The position numbers were made by a program, and so were the translations under genes. A DNA stretch of 64,000 nt, taken from contig CACZFF010000036.1 in the NCBI GenBank assembly GCA_902780385.1, positions 1 to 64,000 of the forward strand. The letters run 5' to 3'. This DNA is from an uncultured Lachnospiraceae bacterium (lineage in GTDB: Bacteria; Bacillota; Clostridia; Lachnospirales; Lachnospiraceae). The notes beneath the pieces were generated by a model. That model was not told where the DNA came from. It did not search any database and saw only the letters and a program-made list of their open reading frames with translations. Below are positions 33,570-42,657 of this stretch, piece by piece. Within the stretch, counting starts at the first letter, position 1, and every line of letters starts with the position of its first letter.

Positions 33570-35207
33570 ATGAAACAGGATGTTATTTATATAACTGGTC
33601 ATCAGCACCCGGATACAGACTCTATTGCGGCAGCCATCGGTTATGCTTTTTTTAAGAGGGCAAACGGTGTAAAAGCGATTCCCTGCCGTCTGGGCAAGAT
33701 CGGAACAGAGACCAGATATCTTCTGGACAGGTTTGGCTTCCCGGAGCCTATGCTCCTGGAGGACGCCCGTGTCAAGATGTCCGAGATCGAGATTGATGAG
33801 CCGACTACGATCATGCCCGATAAGACTATCTATGAGGCGATTCAGGTCATGCACGGTGCAGGCAAGCAGACCTGCGGCGTTGTGGATGAGGAGAATCGTG
33901 TCGTGGGCATGCTCACCATGAATGATATAGCCCTGGTCGCCATGGGCGATACAGCCGAGACAGAAAAGCTGCTGGAGGATGTCTCTCCGGAAAACATCAA
34001 TACAGCGATCAGCGGCAGGATCATCTACCGTGCTCCCGACCGCCACATCCGCGGCCGTGTCTCCGTTGTAGCTATCACAAAAGAAGATATCGCGATCCAC
34101 GATATCAAGAACAAGATCGTTGTGGCAGGTGATGATCCGGAAGCCCAGAAGCACATTATCGAGATGGGCGCCGGCCTTCTGATCCTTGTGCGTACCGACA
34201 ATGTGTCTGATGAAGTCCTGGAAGTGGCGAAGAAGTACGGCTGTACCGTGATCATTTCCGGACACAGCACTATGAACACTTCCCGTTATGCCTATTTCGC
34301 ACCGCCCATCAGCAAGATCATGGCGACCAAGGTCGTCAAGTTCTATGCCAATGAGCTTGCGGAGGATGTGGGAACCAAGATGATGCGAACCCGTTTCCAC
34401 GCCTATCCCATCGTTGATGAGAACGAAAGGATCGTCGGCTGCGCGTCGCGCTACCACATCATGAACAGCCGCAACAAGAAGATCATTCTTGTGGACCACA
34501 ACGAGTTCTCCCAGTCCGTCCGCGCCATTGACAAGGCGGAGGTTCTGGAGGTTATCGACCACCACAGGATCAATGATTTCTCGACCAAGCGTCCTGTCGC
34601 TTTCCGAAATGAGATCATCGGCAGTACCGCTACTATCGTTGCGACCATGTTCCGTGAGAACCAGATCCCGATCCCGCAGAACCTTGCAGGTCTGCTTCTG
34701 GGCGCGATCCTCTCCGACACACTGAAGTTCCAGTCTCCGACGACCACTGAAAAGGACAGGCGCACTGCCAACATCCTTGCGGCAATCGCAGACCTGGATA
34801 TCGACGAGTTCGCAGCCGATATGTTCTCTGTCGGCGCGGACATCAAGGGAAAGAGCATCTCCGAACTGCTCAACCAGGATATCAAGTATTTTGAGATCGA
34901 GAGCTGCAAGACCATGGTCTCCCAGGTCATCATTTCTACTTTCAACGCGCTGGAAGGAAAGGAAGACGAGATCCAGGAAGTCCTGAATGAATTTACCCGG
35001 AAAAAGAATCTCGATCTGTGCCTGATGGTCTTCACCAGTATCCTGGACAACGGTTCGATCGTGTTCCGCTCCGGCGAAAAATCAGACTGGGCCCTGGAGG
35101 CATTCCCGAACAAGGAAAACGAGGCACACTCTCTGCAGGAGGGTATCCTGTCCAGAAAGTCCCAGATCATCCCGATCCTGACCGGGACCATTCAGAAATA
35201 CTCATAA
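33570..35207 (+). CDS. ppaC: Manganese-dependent inorganic pyrophosphatase with CBS and DRTGG domains
   Basis: A 545-residue family II pyrophosphatase (DHH superfamily) that hydrolyses pyrophosphate. N-terminal HQHPDTDS has the metal ligands; the signature DHH is in VIDHHRIND; the DHHA2 domain ends the protein. A regulatory insert (about 70-310) contains two CBS segments (TIYEAIQVMHGAGKQTCGVV; MRTRFHAYPIVDENERIVGC) around a DRTGG domain, as in enzymes inhibited by AMP/ADP and activated by ATP or Ap4A. GAGGT precedes ATG 33570. Hsp33 follows 63 bases downstream. Confidence 0.96.
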   Translation: MKQDVIYITGHQHPDTDSIAAAIGYAFFKRANGVKAIPCRLGKIGTETRYLLDRFGFPEPMLLEDARVKMSEIEIDEPTTIMPDKTIYEAIQVMHGAGKQTCGVVDEENRVVGMLTMNDIALVAMGDTAETEKLLEDVSPENINTAISGRIIYRAPDRHIRGRVSVVAITKEDIAIHDIKNKIVVAGDDPEAQKHIIEMGAGLLILVRTDNVSDEVLEVAKKYGCTVIISGHSTMNTSRYAYFAPPISKIMATKVVKFYANELAEDVGTKMMRTRFHAYPIVDENERIVGCASRYHIMNSRNKKIILVDHNEFSQSVRAIDKAEVLEVIDHHRINDFSTKRPVAFRNEIIGSTATIVATMFRENQIPIPQNLAGLLLGAILSDTLKFQSPTTTEKDRRTANILAAIADLDIDEFAADMFSVGADIKGKSISELLNQDIKYFEIESCKTMVSQVIISTFNALEGKEDEIQEVLNEFTRKKNLDLCLMVFTSILDNGSIVFRSGEKSDWALEAFPNKENEAHSLQEGILSRKSQIIPILTGTIQKYS

Positions 35208-35270
35208 ATGAATACTCAAAAGTGATAGATGGTCCGTACCGCGCTCTGCAGCGGGGACCAAAAGGAAGAA

Positions 35271-36170
35271 ATGGAAGAATACAAAGATTATATGATCCGC
35301 GCCGTAGCGGCAAATGCGCAGATCCGCGCATTTGCTGTTACTGCCAGAGATTTGACAGAAACTGCAAGAAAGGCACATAACACCAGTCCGATCGCCACGG
35401 CTGCTCTCGGAAGAGCCATGTCGGGCGCCCTTATGATGGCGGACATGCTCAAGGGTCCCCGTGACCTTCTGACCATTCAGATTGACGGCGACGGCCCCCT
35501 CCAGGGGCTGGTCGTGACCGCTGACAATCAGGGCCACGTCAAAGGATATGTAAAAAATACGAATGTGATCCTTCCTCCCAACGAGCAGGGGCATCTGAAC
35601 GTGGGAGGAGCAATAGGCAGGGGAACACTCACCGTGATCCGCGACATGAATCTGAAGGACCCCTATATCGGACAGATTCCTCTTGTGACAGGCGAGATTG
35701 CCGAGGACCTGACGGCTTATTATGCTCAGTCTGAGCAGATCCCGTCTTCCGTGGGACTCGGTGTCCTGATGAACAAAGAGAATACAGTGCGCAGGGCAGG
35801 CGGTTTTGTCGTGCAGCTCATGCCTTTTGCCGATGACGAGGTGATCAGCAGGCTGGAGAATAATATCCGGAAAATCAGCTCTGTCACCAGCATCCTGGAA
35901 GAGGATCCCAGGCCGGAACATCTTCTGGACTTTGTTCTGGAGGGATTTGATATCCAGATCACTTCCAAAGAGGATGTCAGCTTTTTCTGCAACTGCAGCC
36001 GCGAAAGATTTGAGCGGGGCCTGATCCTTTTGGGAAAAGAAGAGCTGGAAAGTATCATAGCAGACGGGGAAGACATCGAGCTTGCCTGCCAGTTCTGCAG
36101 CAAAAAATATAAATATACGACAGAGGAAGTGAAAAAGCTCCTTTCCCGGGCAAAGAATGAAAAAAGCTAA
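35271..36170 (+). CDS. hslO: Redox-regulated chaperone Hsp33
   Basis: A 299-residue heat-shock chaperone activated by oxidation. C-terminal zinc cysteines: CNC in FFCNCSRERF and CQFC, giving the CxC...CxxC switch. Core motifs GALMMADMLKGPRDLLT and NQGHVKGYVKN are typical. ATG 35271 is behind AAGGAAGAA; a longer frame from 35229 adds 14 residues without a ribosome binding site. Probably cotranscribed with ppaC. Confidence 0.96.
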   Translation: MEEYKDYMIRAVAANAQIRAFAVTARDLTETARKAHNTSPIATAALGRAMSGALMMADMLKGPRDLLTIQIDGDGPLQGLVVTADNQGHVKGYVKNTNVILPPNEQGHLNVGGAIGRGTLTVIRDMNLKDPYIGQIPLVTGEIAEDLTAYYAQSEQIPSSVGLGVLMNKENTVRRAGGFVVQLMPFADDEVISRLENNIRKISSVTSILEEDPRPEHLLDFVLEGFDIQITSKEDVSFFCNCSRERFERGLILLGKEELESIIADGEDIELACQFCSKKYKYTTEEVKKLLSRAKNEKS

Positions 36171-36173
36171 GGA

Positions 36174-36202
36174 TTGAAAAACCTTTAATCCATGCTTATA
36201 AT
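36174..36202 (+). promoter_or_regulatory. Near-consensus promoter of the zinc-ribbon gene
   Basis: TTGAAA (36174-36179), a 17-base spacer, TATAAT (36197-36202). It begins directly after the hslO stop, about 95 bases before the next start. Confidence 0.75.
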
Positions 36203-36295
36203 GGGTACTATTCTGTTTTAAGTACTTGCCGCTTTTTTGAAGTCTGCGGCGAATGATTTACGGCGGCTGTCGGCCGCGTACGAGGATATATAAAG

Positions 36296-37759
36296 ATGTT
36301 TTGTGCAAAATGCGGTGCTGTTCTGGCGGACGATGCCAGAAAATGCGATAAATGCGGTGCGCCTGTACGGATCCGTCCCAATCAGCCGGACAAGAAGGGC
36401 AGGGGCGGAAAATCTGCTTTTTCTGTGCCCGATGAATCCGATCTGCCATCCCGGGAGGCTGTTGAAAACAGTCTTCAGCAGGATTTATTCATGGATCCAG
36501 TGTTTTTCCAGGAAGCGGACGAAAATCTGGACGTAGATACCATTATTAAGATTGCGCGCGGGGAAGACCCGGGCATTATAGAGCATGCTCCTGAACCGGA
36601 GCCTGAACCGGAGCCGGAGCTGGATATGGAAACTTATCTGCAGAGTCTGCCCCTGATCGAAAAGATACGGCGGCGGCTCCAGGCACGGCATCATGCCAGG
36701 GAAGAAGCCGCTGATGATAAGCGCATGAAGAAGCATCTCGAGAGAGCTTCGAAGCATTTTTCAGAAGCGGAAAATGCTGCAATACATGCAGAGGAGATGC
36801 GGCTTGAAGAGGCGGCTCGCCGCAAGCGGGAGAAAGCCCGTGCCGAGGCAGAGCGCGTCCGCATGCAGCAGCAAGAGGCGGCCCGTCGGCAGGAAGAAAA
36901 ACTCCTTGCCGAAAAAGCCGAGGCCGAAAGAGCGGAGGCCGAAAGAGAGGCATTCCGAAAGGCAGAAGCGGAAAAAGCGGAAGCAGAAAGAGAGGAATTC
37001 CGAAAGGCAGAGGCTGAGAGGGCAGAGGCTGAAAAAGAAGAATTCCGAAGAGCCGAGGCTGAAAAAGCCGAAGCTGCAGCTCGTCTTCAGAAAGAGCAAG
37101 AGCAGACAGAGCGCACTGATCATCAGGAAAGAGAAGGCCTGGAAGTAATCCGTCTGCAGAAGGCGGCTGTCACCCGCGAGGATCAGCGCACCGCCGACGA
37201 ACGTGCCGCAGAGGAGGCTTTACAGCGGGAGGCCATGCTCGCAGAGCAGGCGGCCCTCAGACGGGAAGAAGCAAAACGTGCAGAAGCACAGCGCGCGCAG
37301 GCAGAGAAGACGATCCGTTTACAGGAGGAAAAAGCATCCGTTCAGAAAAATCTGCATGGCGTGCTGCATGACCCTGATTCATTCAAAACCTTTGATGAAC
37401 ATGGCAGGAAAGAACTTACCGCAGCGGAACGGGAGATGGAAGTACTGCGCCGCAAGCGCAAGTACCGCAGTAATCAGCCGGACCGCTTTGATGAGTATCT
37501 GGGCATGTACGGTCTGACAAAAGAGATCGCTGTGCGGATCGCGACACTTTTCCTCATTGTTCTTCTCAGCGTGATCTATGTCATGGGAAGAGGCAGTAAG
37601 AATACCGCCTCTGCACCCGCTCCTGCCAATGCGGGAAGTGCGGCGACAGGCTTCGATGCTGCAGAAGAACAGCCTGATGATGAAACAGGAGCAGTGCCTT
37701 CACAGGATGCAGGAGAGACTGAAGTTCCCACCGGCGGAGGTGATTTTGAGAATAACTGA
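36296..37759 (+). CDS. Zinc-ribbon, coiled-coil, single-pass membrane protein, function unknown
   Basis: A 487-residue protein. Residues 3-22 are a zinc ribbon (CAKCG, CDKCG). An acidic Glu-Pro repeat lies near residue 100; a long Ala/Glu/Arg/Lys coiled coil spans about 140-355, with repeated AEAEKAEAER-type units. A membrane helix is at about 410-430 (RIATLFLIVLLSVIYVMG) and a short Ala/Gly/Glu tail follows. It has its own strong promoter. Function is unknown; such zinc-ribbon membrane proteins are frequent in Clostridia. Confidence 0.8.
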   Translation: MFCAKCGAVLADDARKCDKCGAPVRIRPNQPDKKGRGGKSAFSVPDESDLPSREAVENSLQQDLFMDPVFFQEADENLDVDTIIKIARGEDPGIIEHAPEPEPEPEPELDMETYLQSLPLIEKIRRRLQARHHAREEAADDKRMKKHLERASKHFSEAENAAIHAEEMRLEEAARRKREKARAEAERVRMQQQEAARRQEEKLLAEKAEAERAEAEREAFRKAEAEKAEAEREEFRKAEAERAEAEKEEFRRAEAEKAEAAARLQKEQEQTERTDHQEREGLEVIRLQKAAVTREDQRTADERAAEEALQREAMLAEQAALRREEAKRAEAQRAQAEKTIRLQEEKASVQKNLHGVLHDPDSFKTFDEHGRKELTAAEREMEVLRRKRKYRSNQPDRFDEYLGMYGLTKEIAVRIATLFLIVLLSVIYVMGRGSKNTASAPAPANAGSAATGFDAAEEQPDDETGAVPSQDAGETEVPTGGGDFENN

Positions 37760-37860
37760 CCGGCATGGGGCACTGTGCACAGCCTGAAAGCACAGCTTCG
37801 GAACAGATGTTACATTTATACAGTAGAGATTTTACATAAAGGTTGGGAAACAAAAAAACA

Positions 37861-39216
37861 ATGCAAAGAGAAACTTTAGGCAGTCGTTTAGGTTTTATTT
37901 TGATCAGCGCAGGATGCGCGATCGGTATCGGTAATGTATGGAGATTCCCGTATCTGTGCGGACAGTACGGCGGCGGAGCATTTGTGCTGGTCTATCTCTT
38001 CTTTCTCGCCATCCTGGGCCTTCCGGCCATGTGCATGGAGTTTGCAGTAGGCCGTGCAGCCCGCAAGAGCCCGATCCGCATGTATCAGGAGATTGAGCCC
38101 GAGGGAACAAAATGGCATATCCACGGTCTGTTCTGCATGGCGGGCAACTACATTCTGATGATGTTCTATACCACTGTAGCAGGATGGATGCTGCAGTACT
38201 TTTTCCAGGAAGCCTCAGGAAAATTTGAAGGACTGGACGCCGATGGTGTCGCAAATGTTTTTTCGGAGGGCCTTCTGAATCCTGCCCTGCAGGTCGGCTT
38301 TATGGCAGTAGTCGTTGTACTTGGTTTCTTTGTCAACATGCGGGGACTTCAGAGCGGTCTGGAGAGGGTCACAAAAGTGATGATGACTCTTCTGATCGTC
38401 ATCATGGCGGTTCTCGCGATCAACAGTCTGTTCCTCCCGGGAGCAGCAGAGGGGATCCGTTATCTGCTCGTCCCTGATTTCGCCAGAATGCGGCAGCAGG
38501 GCGTCTGGAACGTTGTTGTCGCGGCTATGAACCAGGCATTCTTTACGCTGAGTATCGGAATCGGTTCCATGGCCATTTTCGGCAGCTATATCAACAGGGA
38601 ACAGTCTCTTCTGGGAGAATCCGTGAATATCGTTCTTCTGGACACACTGGTCGCGATCAGCTCCGGACTGATCATTATCCCCGCCTGCTTTGCATACGGT
38701 GTTGAGTCCACTGCGGGCCCCGGACTGATCTTCATCACGCTTCCCAATATCTTTAACCACATGCCTCTGGGCAGACTCTGGGGAAGCCTCTTCTTCGTAT
38801 TTATGACCTTTGCAGCCTTTTCCACTGTTCTCGCCGTGTTTGAAAACATCATGGCCATGTGCATGGATCTGTTTGGCTGGAACAGGACAAAAACAGGACT
38901 GATCAATATCGTGGCCCTGTTTATCCTCTCTCTCCCCTGCTCGCTGGGATTCAATGTTCTGTCATTCATCCAGCCCAAGGGCGAGGGAAGTACCTTCCTC
39001 GATCTCGAGGACTATATTGTCAGTAACTTCCTGCTGCCTCTCGGCGCGCTTGTTTTTGTTCTTTTCTGCACCCGCAAATCCGGATGGGGCTGGGAGAACT
39101 TCAAGTCGGAATCCGATGAGGGCGAAGGGCTGAAGATACAGGACTGGATGCGCCCTTACATCACATGGGTCCTTCCGATCCTGATCATCTTTGTCTTTAT
39201 CATGGGACTGGTCTGA
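37861..39216 (+). CDS. Neurotransmitter:sodium symporter family transporter (NSS/SNF)
   Basis: A 451-residue polytopic membrane protein that imports amino acids with sodium. The first helix reads GFILISAGCAIGIGNVWRFP, the sodium-site region of LeuT/MhsT relatives, followed by YGGGAFVLVYL. About 11 helices, as in most bacterial NSS members. I take ATG 37861; a TTG at 37843 is possible but AAAGG is too close to it. Substrate probably a hydrophobic or aromatic amino acid (by family). Confidence 0.92.
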   Translation: MQRETLGSRLGFILISAGCAIGIGNVWRFPYLCGQYGGGAFVLVYLFFLAILGLPAMCMEFAVGRAARKSPIRMYQEIEPEGTKWHIHGLFCMAGNYILMMFYTTVAGWMLQYFFQEASGKFEGLDADGVANVFSEGLLNPALQVGFMAVVVVLGFFVNMRGLQSGLERVTKVMMTLLIVIMAVLAINSLFLPGAAEGIRYLLVPDFARMRQQGVWNVVVAAMNQAFFTLSIGIGSMAIFGSYINREQSLLGESVNIVLLDTLVAISSGLIIIPACFAYGVESTAGPGLIFITLPNIFNHMPLGRLWGSLFFVFMTFAAFSTVLAVFENIMAMCMDLFGWNRTKTGLINIVALFILSLPCSLGFNVLSFIQPKGEGSTFLDLEDYIVSNFLLPLGALVFVLFCTRKSGWGWENFKSESDEGEGLKIQDWMRPYITWVLPILIIFVFIMGLV

Positions 39217-39419
39217 GCTGCAGTACAGGCAGGCACCTATTTTCAGGCCTTTCCAGGCAGGACTGAAAAATTATACAGGCATTATGCAGCGGCAGGAGCG
39301 AATGCTCAGGCGTTATGAGCCGGTCAGGGAGGAAGCGAAAAACACACAGAGATAATAGAATAGCACTGTGATACATGCTGCTTTCTGACAGTTCCAGAAG
39401 AAAGGAATGTACACGGAAG

Positions 39420-40868
39420 ATGTCGTCGGACCGCCGAAGAAAAAAACGATATAATTCCGCGAAAAAGAGAGCACGGCAGGGAAAAATGTGGATTTTTCCG
39501 GTCGTGCTTCTTTTGTGTGTTCTGGTGGGACTGGCAGGCGCGGCAGCGATCTACTTTGTTTACTCTCCTCTGAAATACAGTGATGAGGAAGTCAGTGATT
39601 ATGTTCACAGTATTTACGGCGACTCATGGACCCTTGTCAGAAAAAAGAAAGCGGACGGGGAGCAGGGCGGAATGAATACCTATCTTTATGAAAATAAAGG
39701 GGAAGGCTCTTTTTCGGTCTTTTCCATGTCCGTCCCGCTGGAGGAAGACGGAATCTCTTCAGGTTACAGCCGCAAGGCCCTCTATGACAATTACTTCAGG
39801 ACCAGGATCGAGAATAACATAGAAGAAATCGAGAAGCTGGCAAAGCAGACCCGGGACAATTATGGTCCGGAACTGTCTGTTGAAGTGACAGGAGAGTCTG
39901 CCGGCGCTTTCGGGGCACAGTATTCATTTCATCTGTATCTGGAGAACCCCCGTCAGATAGAATCCGCGGCATCCCTCATCGCGCAGATGGACAAAATGCT
40001 TTCCTTCTCCTGTGAGGAAGGCAAGGAACCCTGGAGCCGGATGCGTCCGAAGATGCCATGTGTCCATCTGTACATGCGGCCAAACCGGGGCGTCACAGGC
40101 GGTGCGGATGCCGTCACTGCGGCGGCCAAAAGAGGGTCTGATCCGGACGCGGCGGCCGCTCTGACCGTTCCTGTCGACTGGCGCAGCACCGATGTGCGCG
40201 CGGGCTATGAGATCTGCACGATTCCTTTCACAGACCTCTCATCGCCGTCCCGGCTCACATCACAGGGCCTTTTTACCCGCATAGAAAATGACTATGTCGA
40301 TGCTGCCAGGACTTTCGGAAAGGAGCACTATTCGGTCACCGACGAGCAGGTGGAAAAATATCCCGCCCCGGTCCTGACCCTGATCAATGTGGGGGGACAC
40401 GATCTTACAGGTAAGAATCAACGGGCTTATACCTATCAGTTCGTGTACTGCCGGGAGACCGGAACCTACTGGATGACAGGCCTGGATCCCTGCGAGGACT
40501 TTGATGGAAATCCGTACGGAGACTACCCGCGGAGGGGGGCTTTTTCCAACCTTGTCACATGGCTCGGCGGCAGCTTTACCGCACAGGACTGGACCGGCAG
40601 CTGGCGCATCGGATCCACCAGGTGGGAGGCAGCCCTGGATACTAAGAAAATGCCCGGCCTTCCTTATGCCTACAAGAGCCTGAAGCTCACCTGCGACGGC
40701 AACATCACTCTCCTGGACAAAGTACCGGAAATATTTTCCGGCACGGGAGCAGTGCCCTCCGGCAGGCCTTTCAGTATCCGCGATCTCATCAGGATGCTGG
40801 ATGTGCGTATTACGATCAATCAGAAAAAGATGACCGCGGTCATGTTCAGGGATTTTGAGGATGAATAA
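39420..40868 (+). CDS. Membrane-anchored extracytoplasmic protein, function unknown
   Basis: A 482-residue protein with a very basic start (SSDRRRKKR...KKRARQGK), one membrane helix at about 23-46 (WIFPVVLLLCVLVGLAGAAAIYFV), and a large external domain. I recognise no family. It has two stretches of Ala-rich sequence near residues 220-245, and acidic and aromatic residues throughout. The start could also be at 39375; 39420 puts the basic end right at the membrane. The VanZ gene overlaps its stop, so they are translated as a unit. Confidence 0.7.
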   Translation: MSSDRRRKKRYNSAKKRARQGKMWIFPVVLLLCVLVGLAGAAAIYFVYSPLKYSDEEVSDYVHSIYGDSWTLVRKKKADGEQGGMNTYLYENKGEGSFSVFSMSVPLEEDGISSGYSRKALYDNYFRTRIENNIEEIEKLAKQTRDNYGPELSVEVTGESAGAFGAQYSFHLYLENPRQIESAASLIAQMDKMLSFSCEEGKEPWSRMRPKMPCVHLYMRPNRGVTGGADAVTAAAKRGSDPDAAAALTVPVDWRSTDVRAGYEICTIPFTDLSSPSRLTSQGLFTRIENDYVDAARTFGKEHYSVTDEQVEKYPAPVLTLINVGGHDLTGKNQRAYTYQFVYCRETGTYWMTGLDPCEDFDGNPYGDYPRRGAFSNLVTWLGGSFTAQDWTGSWRIGSTRWEAALDTKKMPGLPYAYKSLKLTCDGNITLLDKVPEIFSGTGAVPSGRPFSIRDLIRMLDVRITINQKKMTAVMFRDFEDE

Positions 40869-41418
40869 TAAACGCATACTGTGCAGAGCAGTGCTGACTG
40901 TCTTGACCCTGCTGTGGATGCTGCTGATCTTTATGATGTCCGGAGCGGACGACGATGAATCCAGAGCCCAGAGCGGGTCAATCTGCAGATTTCTCTGCGA
41001 GACCTTTGTGGAGGGCTTTGAAGATATGCCGCCGGAAAAGCAGCTGGAGATTGAGAAATCCCTCACTTTCCCGGTCAGAAAAAGCGCGCATTTTACAGAG
41101 TATGCTATTCTCGGTATGTTGCTGACATTGACGACGGCAGCATGGCTTTTGCCGGGACAAAAGGATACGGTACATTTGCATGCCTGCCCGCCTGCAGCAG
41201 GTTTTCTGTCCGCCGGGGCAGGCTTTATCCTGCCCTTTTTGATCGGCGTCCTGTATGCGGTCAGTGACGAGATCCATCAGACTTTCGTACCCGGACGCGC
41301 CGGTCAGCTCCGGGATGTCCTGATCGATTCCTGCGGGGTCCTGGCCGGAAGCTGTATTATAAAGGTCCTGCGCCGCTTCCATGCTCTGCGCAGGGCAGGC
41401 AGAAAAGCAAAAGCCTGA
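40861..41418 (+). CDS. VanZ-family membrane protein
   Basis: A 185-residue membrane protein. Family features: RKSAHFTEYAILGMLL and DEIHQTFVPGRAGQLRDVL, with about four helices. VanZ relatives affect teicoplanin resistance and lipid properties, but the biochemical role is not settled. ATG 40861 overlaps the stop of the previous gene (TAA 40866-40868), with AGGG about 9 bases upstream. Confidence 0.88.
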   Translation: MNNKRILCRAVLTVLTLLWMLLIFMMSGADDDESRAQSGSICRFLCETFVEGFEDMPPEKQLEIEKSLTFPVRKSAHFTEYAILGMLLTLTTAAWLLPGQKDTVHLHACPPAAGFLSAGAGFILPFLIGVLYAVSDEIHQTFVPGRAGQLRDVLIDSCGVLAGSCIIKVLRRFHALRRAGRKAKA

Positions 41419-41436
41419 AAATGAGCAAAAAAATAA

Positions 41437-41519
41437 TGCAGCTAACAGGACTTGAACCTGCACGGGGGTTGCCCAACAGAACCTAAATCTGCCGCGTCTG
41501 CCAATTCCGCCATAGCTGC
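41437..41519 (-). tRNA. tRNA-Leu (TAG anticodon)
   Basis: 83 nt; acceptor GCAGCTA/TAGCTGC, long variable arm, GTTCAAGTC T-loop, anticodon TAG within GATTTAGGTT. Confidence 0.95.
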
Positions 41520-41539
41520 ATAGAAGAGATGTATTAAAT

Positions 41540-41776
41540 TGTCGCGGCATTCGCCGTATGCATCCAATCCGTAAGCCCTCCGCTTGAGAGCGGGTACGGA
41601 GCGGACATGGCGCATAGACTACGCAATTCGCCATGCCGACAGGCTCGCGAACGCGAGACGTTCGCTCGCTGTCGCGGCATTCGCCGTATGCATCCAATCC
41701 GTAAGCCCTCCGCTTGAGAGCGAGCTCTCAGCGGATGTCTTCCGTCTTGTCTGCGCATGGCTCATTGCTAACACGC
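41540..41776 (-). repeat. Structured repeat family TTAGCAATGAGCCATGC, copy B, with partial duplication
   Basis: Full copy on the minus strand at about 41613-41776: hairpin 1 TGAGAG-CGAG-CTCTCA (41715-41730), hairpin 2 GCGAACG/CGTTCGC (41647-41653, 41659-41665). A second partial copy, identical to 41670-41721, lies at 41540-41591, 130 bases away. The element separates the Leu and Lys tRNA genes. Confidence 0.85.
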
Positions 41777-41841
41777 AAAATGCGACGACGCAATGTTATT
41801 GTGCCGCCGCAGAAAAAAGGAAAAAGAAAATAAGAAAAAAG

Positions 41842-41914
41842 TGAGACATGGGGGACTCGAACCCCCGACAACTTGATTAAAAGTCAAGTGCTCTACCATC
41901 TGAGCTAATGTCCC
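41842..41914 (-). tRNA. tRNA-Lys (TTT anticodon)
   Basis: 73 nt; acceptor GGGACAT/ATGTCTC, anticodon TTT in GACTTTTAATC, T-arm GGGTTCGAGTC. Confidence 0.95.
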
Positions 41915-41919
41915 GTAAA

Positions 41920-41991
41920 CTGGGCTAGTTGGAATCGAACCAACGATACAGCAGTCAAAGTGCTGTGCCTTAACCGCTTGGCGATAGCCCA
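41920..41991 (-). tRNA. tRNA-Gln (TTG anticodon)
   Basis: 72 nt; acceptor TGGGCTA/TAGCCCA with discriminator G, anticodon TTG in CACTTTGACTG. Confidence 0.95.
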
Positions 41992-42035
41992 TCAGTTTGA
42001 CCGCCCATAAAGGCTGCATCTTTACATAAAAAAAG

Positions 42036-42110
42036 GGTGGGTAATGGGACTCGAACCCACGGTCTCCAGAACCACAATCTGGCGCGCTAACCAACTACGC
42101 CATACCCACC
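42036..42110 (-). tRNA. tRNA-His (GTG anticodon)
   Basis: 75 nt including the encoded extra 5' G (position -1) paired with C73; anticodon GTG in GATTGTGGTTC. Confidence 0.95.
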
Positions 42111-42145
42111 ATATAAATCAGGAGAGAAGATGATCATCTCCTGCG

Positions 42146-42219
42146 TATGCCCGGGGGGACTCGAACCCCCGACACCCGGCTTAGAAGGCCGGTGCTCTAT
42201 CCAACTGAGCTACGGACAC
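42146..42219 (-). tRNA. tRNA-Arg (TCT anticodon)
   Basis: 74 nt; anticodon TCT in GCCTTCTAAGC; acceptor GTGTCCG/CGGGCAT has a G-T first pair. Confidence 0.93.
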
Positions 42220-42261
42220 ATAAGCCGTTCGCAATCGCCCCTGCGGATTTACAATTACGAA

Positions 42262-42332
42262 AGCGGGTGATGGGAATCGAACCCACATATCTAGCTTGGA
42301 AGGCTAGTGTTCTACCACTGAACTACACCCGC
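42262..42332 (-). tRNA. tRNA-Gly (TCC anticodon)
   Basis: 71 nt; acceptor GCGGGTG/CACCCGC, anticodon TCC in GCCTTCCAAGC. Confidence 0.95.
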
Positions 42333-42363
42333 ACAAAAACTGAGTATGAAGTTGTGTGATTCA

Positions 42364-42438
42364 TCGGGGTGACAGGATTCGAACCTGCGACCTCCTGGTC
42401 CCAAACCAGGCGCTCTAGCCAAACTGAGCCACACCCCG
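42364..42438 (-). tRNA. tRNA-Pro (TGG anticodon)
   Basis: 75 nt; acceptor CGGGGTG/CACCCCG, anticodon TGG in GGTTTGGGACC. First gene of the minus-strand cluster. Confidence 0.95.
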
Positions 42439-42605
42439 GTGGAGACCTCTGTCTCACATGCAAGAGAAATTATATCTAATAATCTGCCCAATGTCAACGA
42501 CAAAATAATAAAATAATATTAACGTAATAACGTATATAAATCCCTTCCGCACTTTTGGCCGGTACTTCCTGTTTGTTATTTCCGGTCCGGTATACCTGCG
42601 GCATA

Positions 42606-42649
42606 TATTCGAAAGCTGCAGATTTTCAGGAACCTGCAGCTTTCGAATA
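42606..42649. terminator. Hairpin after rdgB
   Basis: Perfect 16-bp arms (42606-42621, 42634-42649; TATTCGAAAGCTGCAG) 8 bases past the rdgB stop. No T-run follows on the minus strand, so it may stabilise the 3' end instead of stopping transcription on its own. Confidence 0.6.
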
Positions 42650-42657
42650 CAATATGC

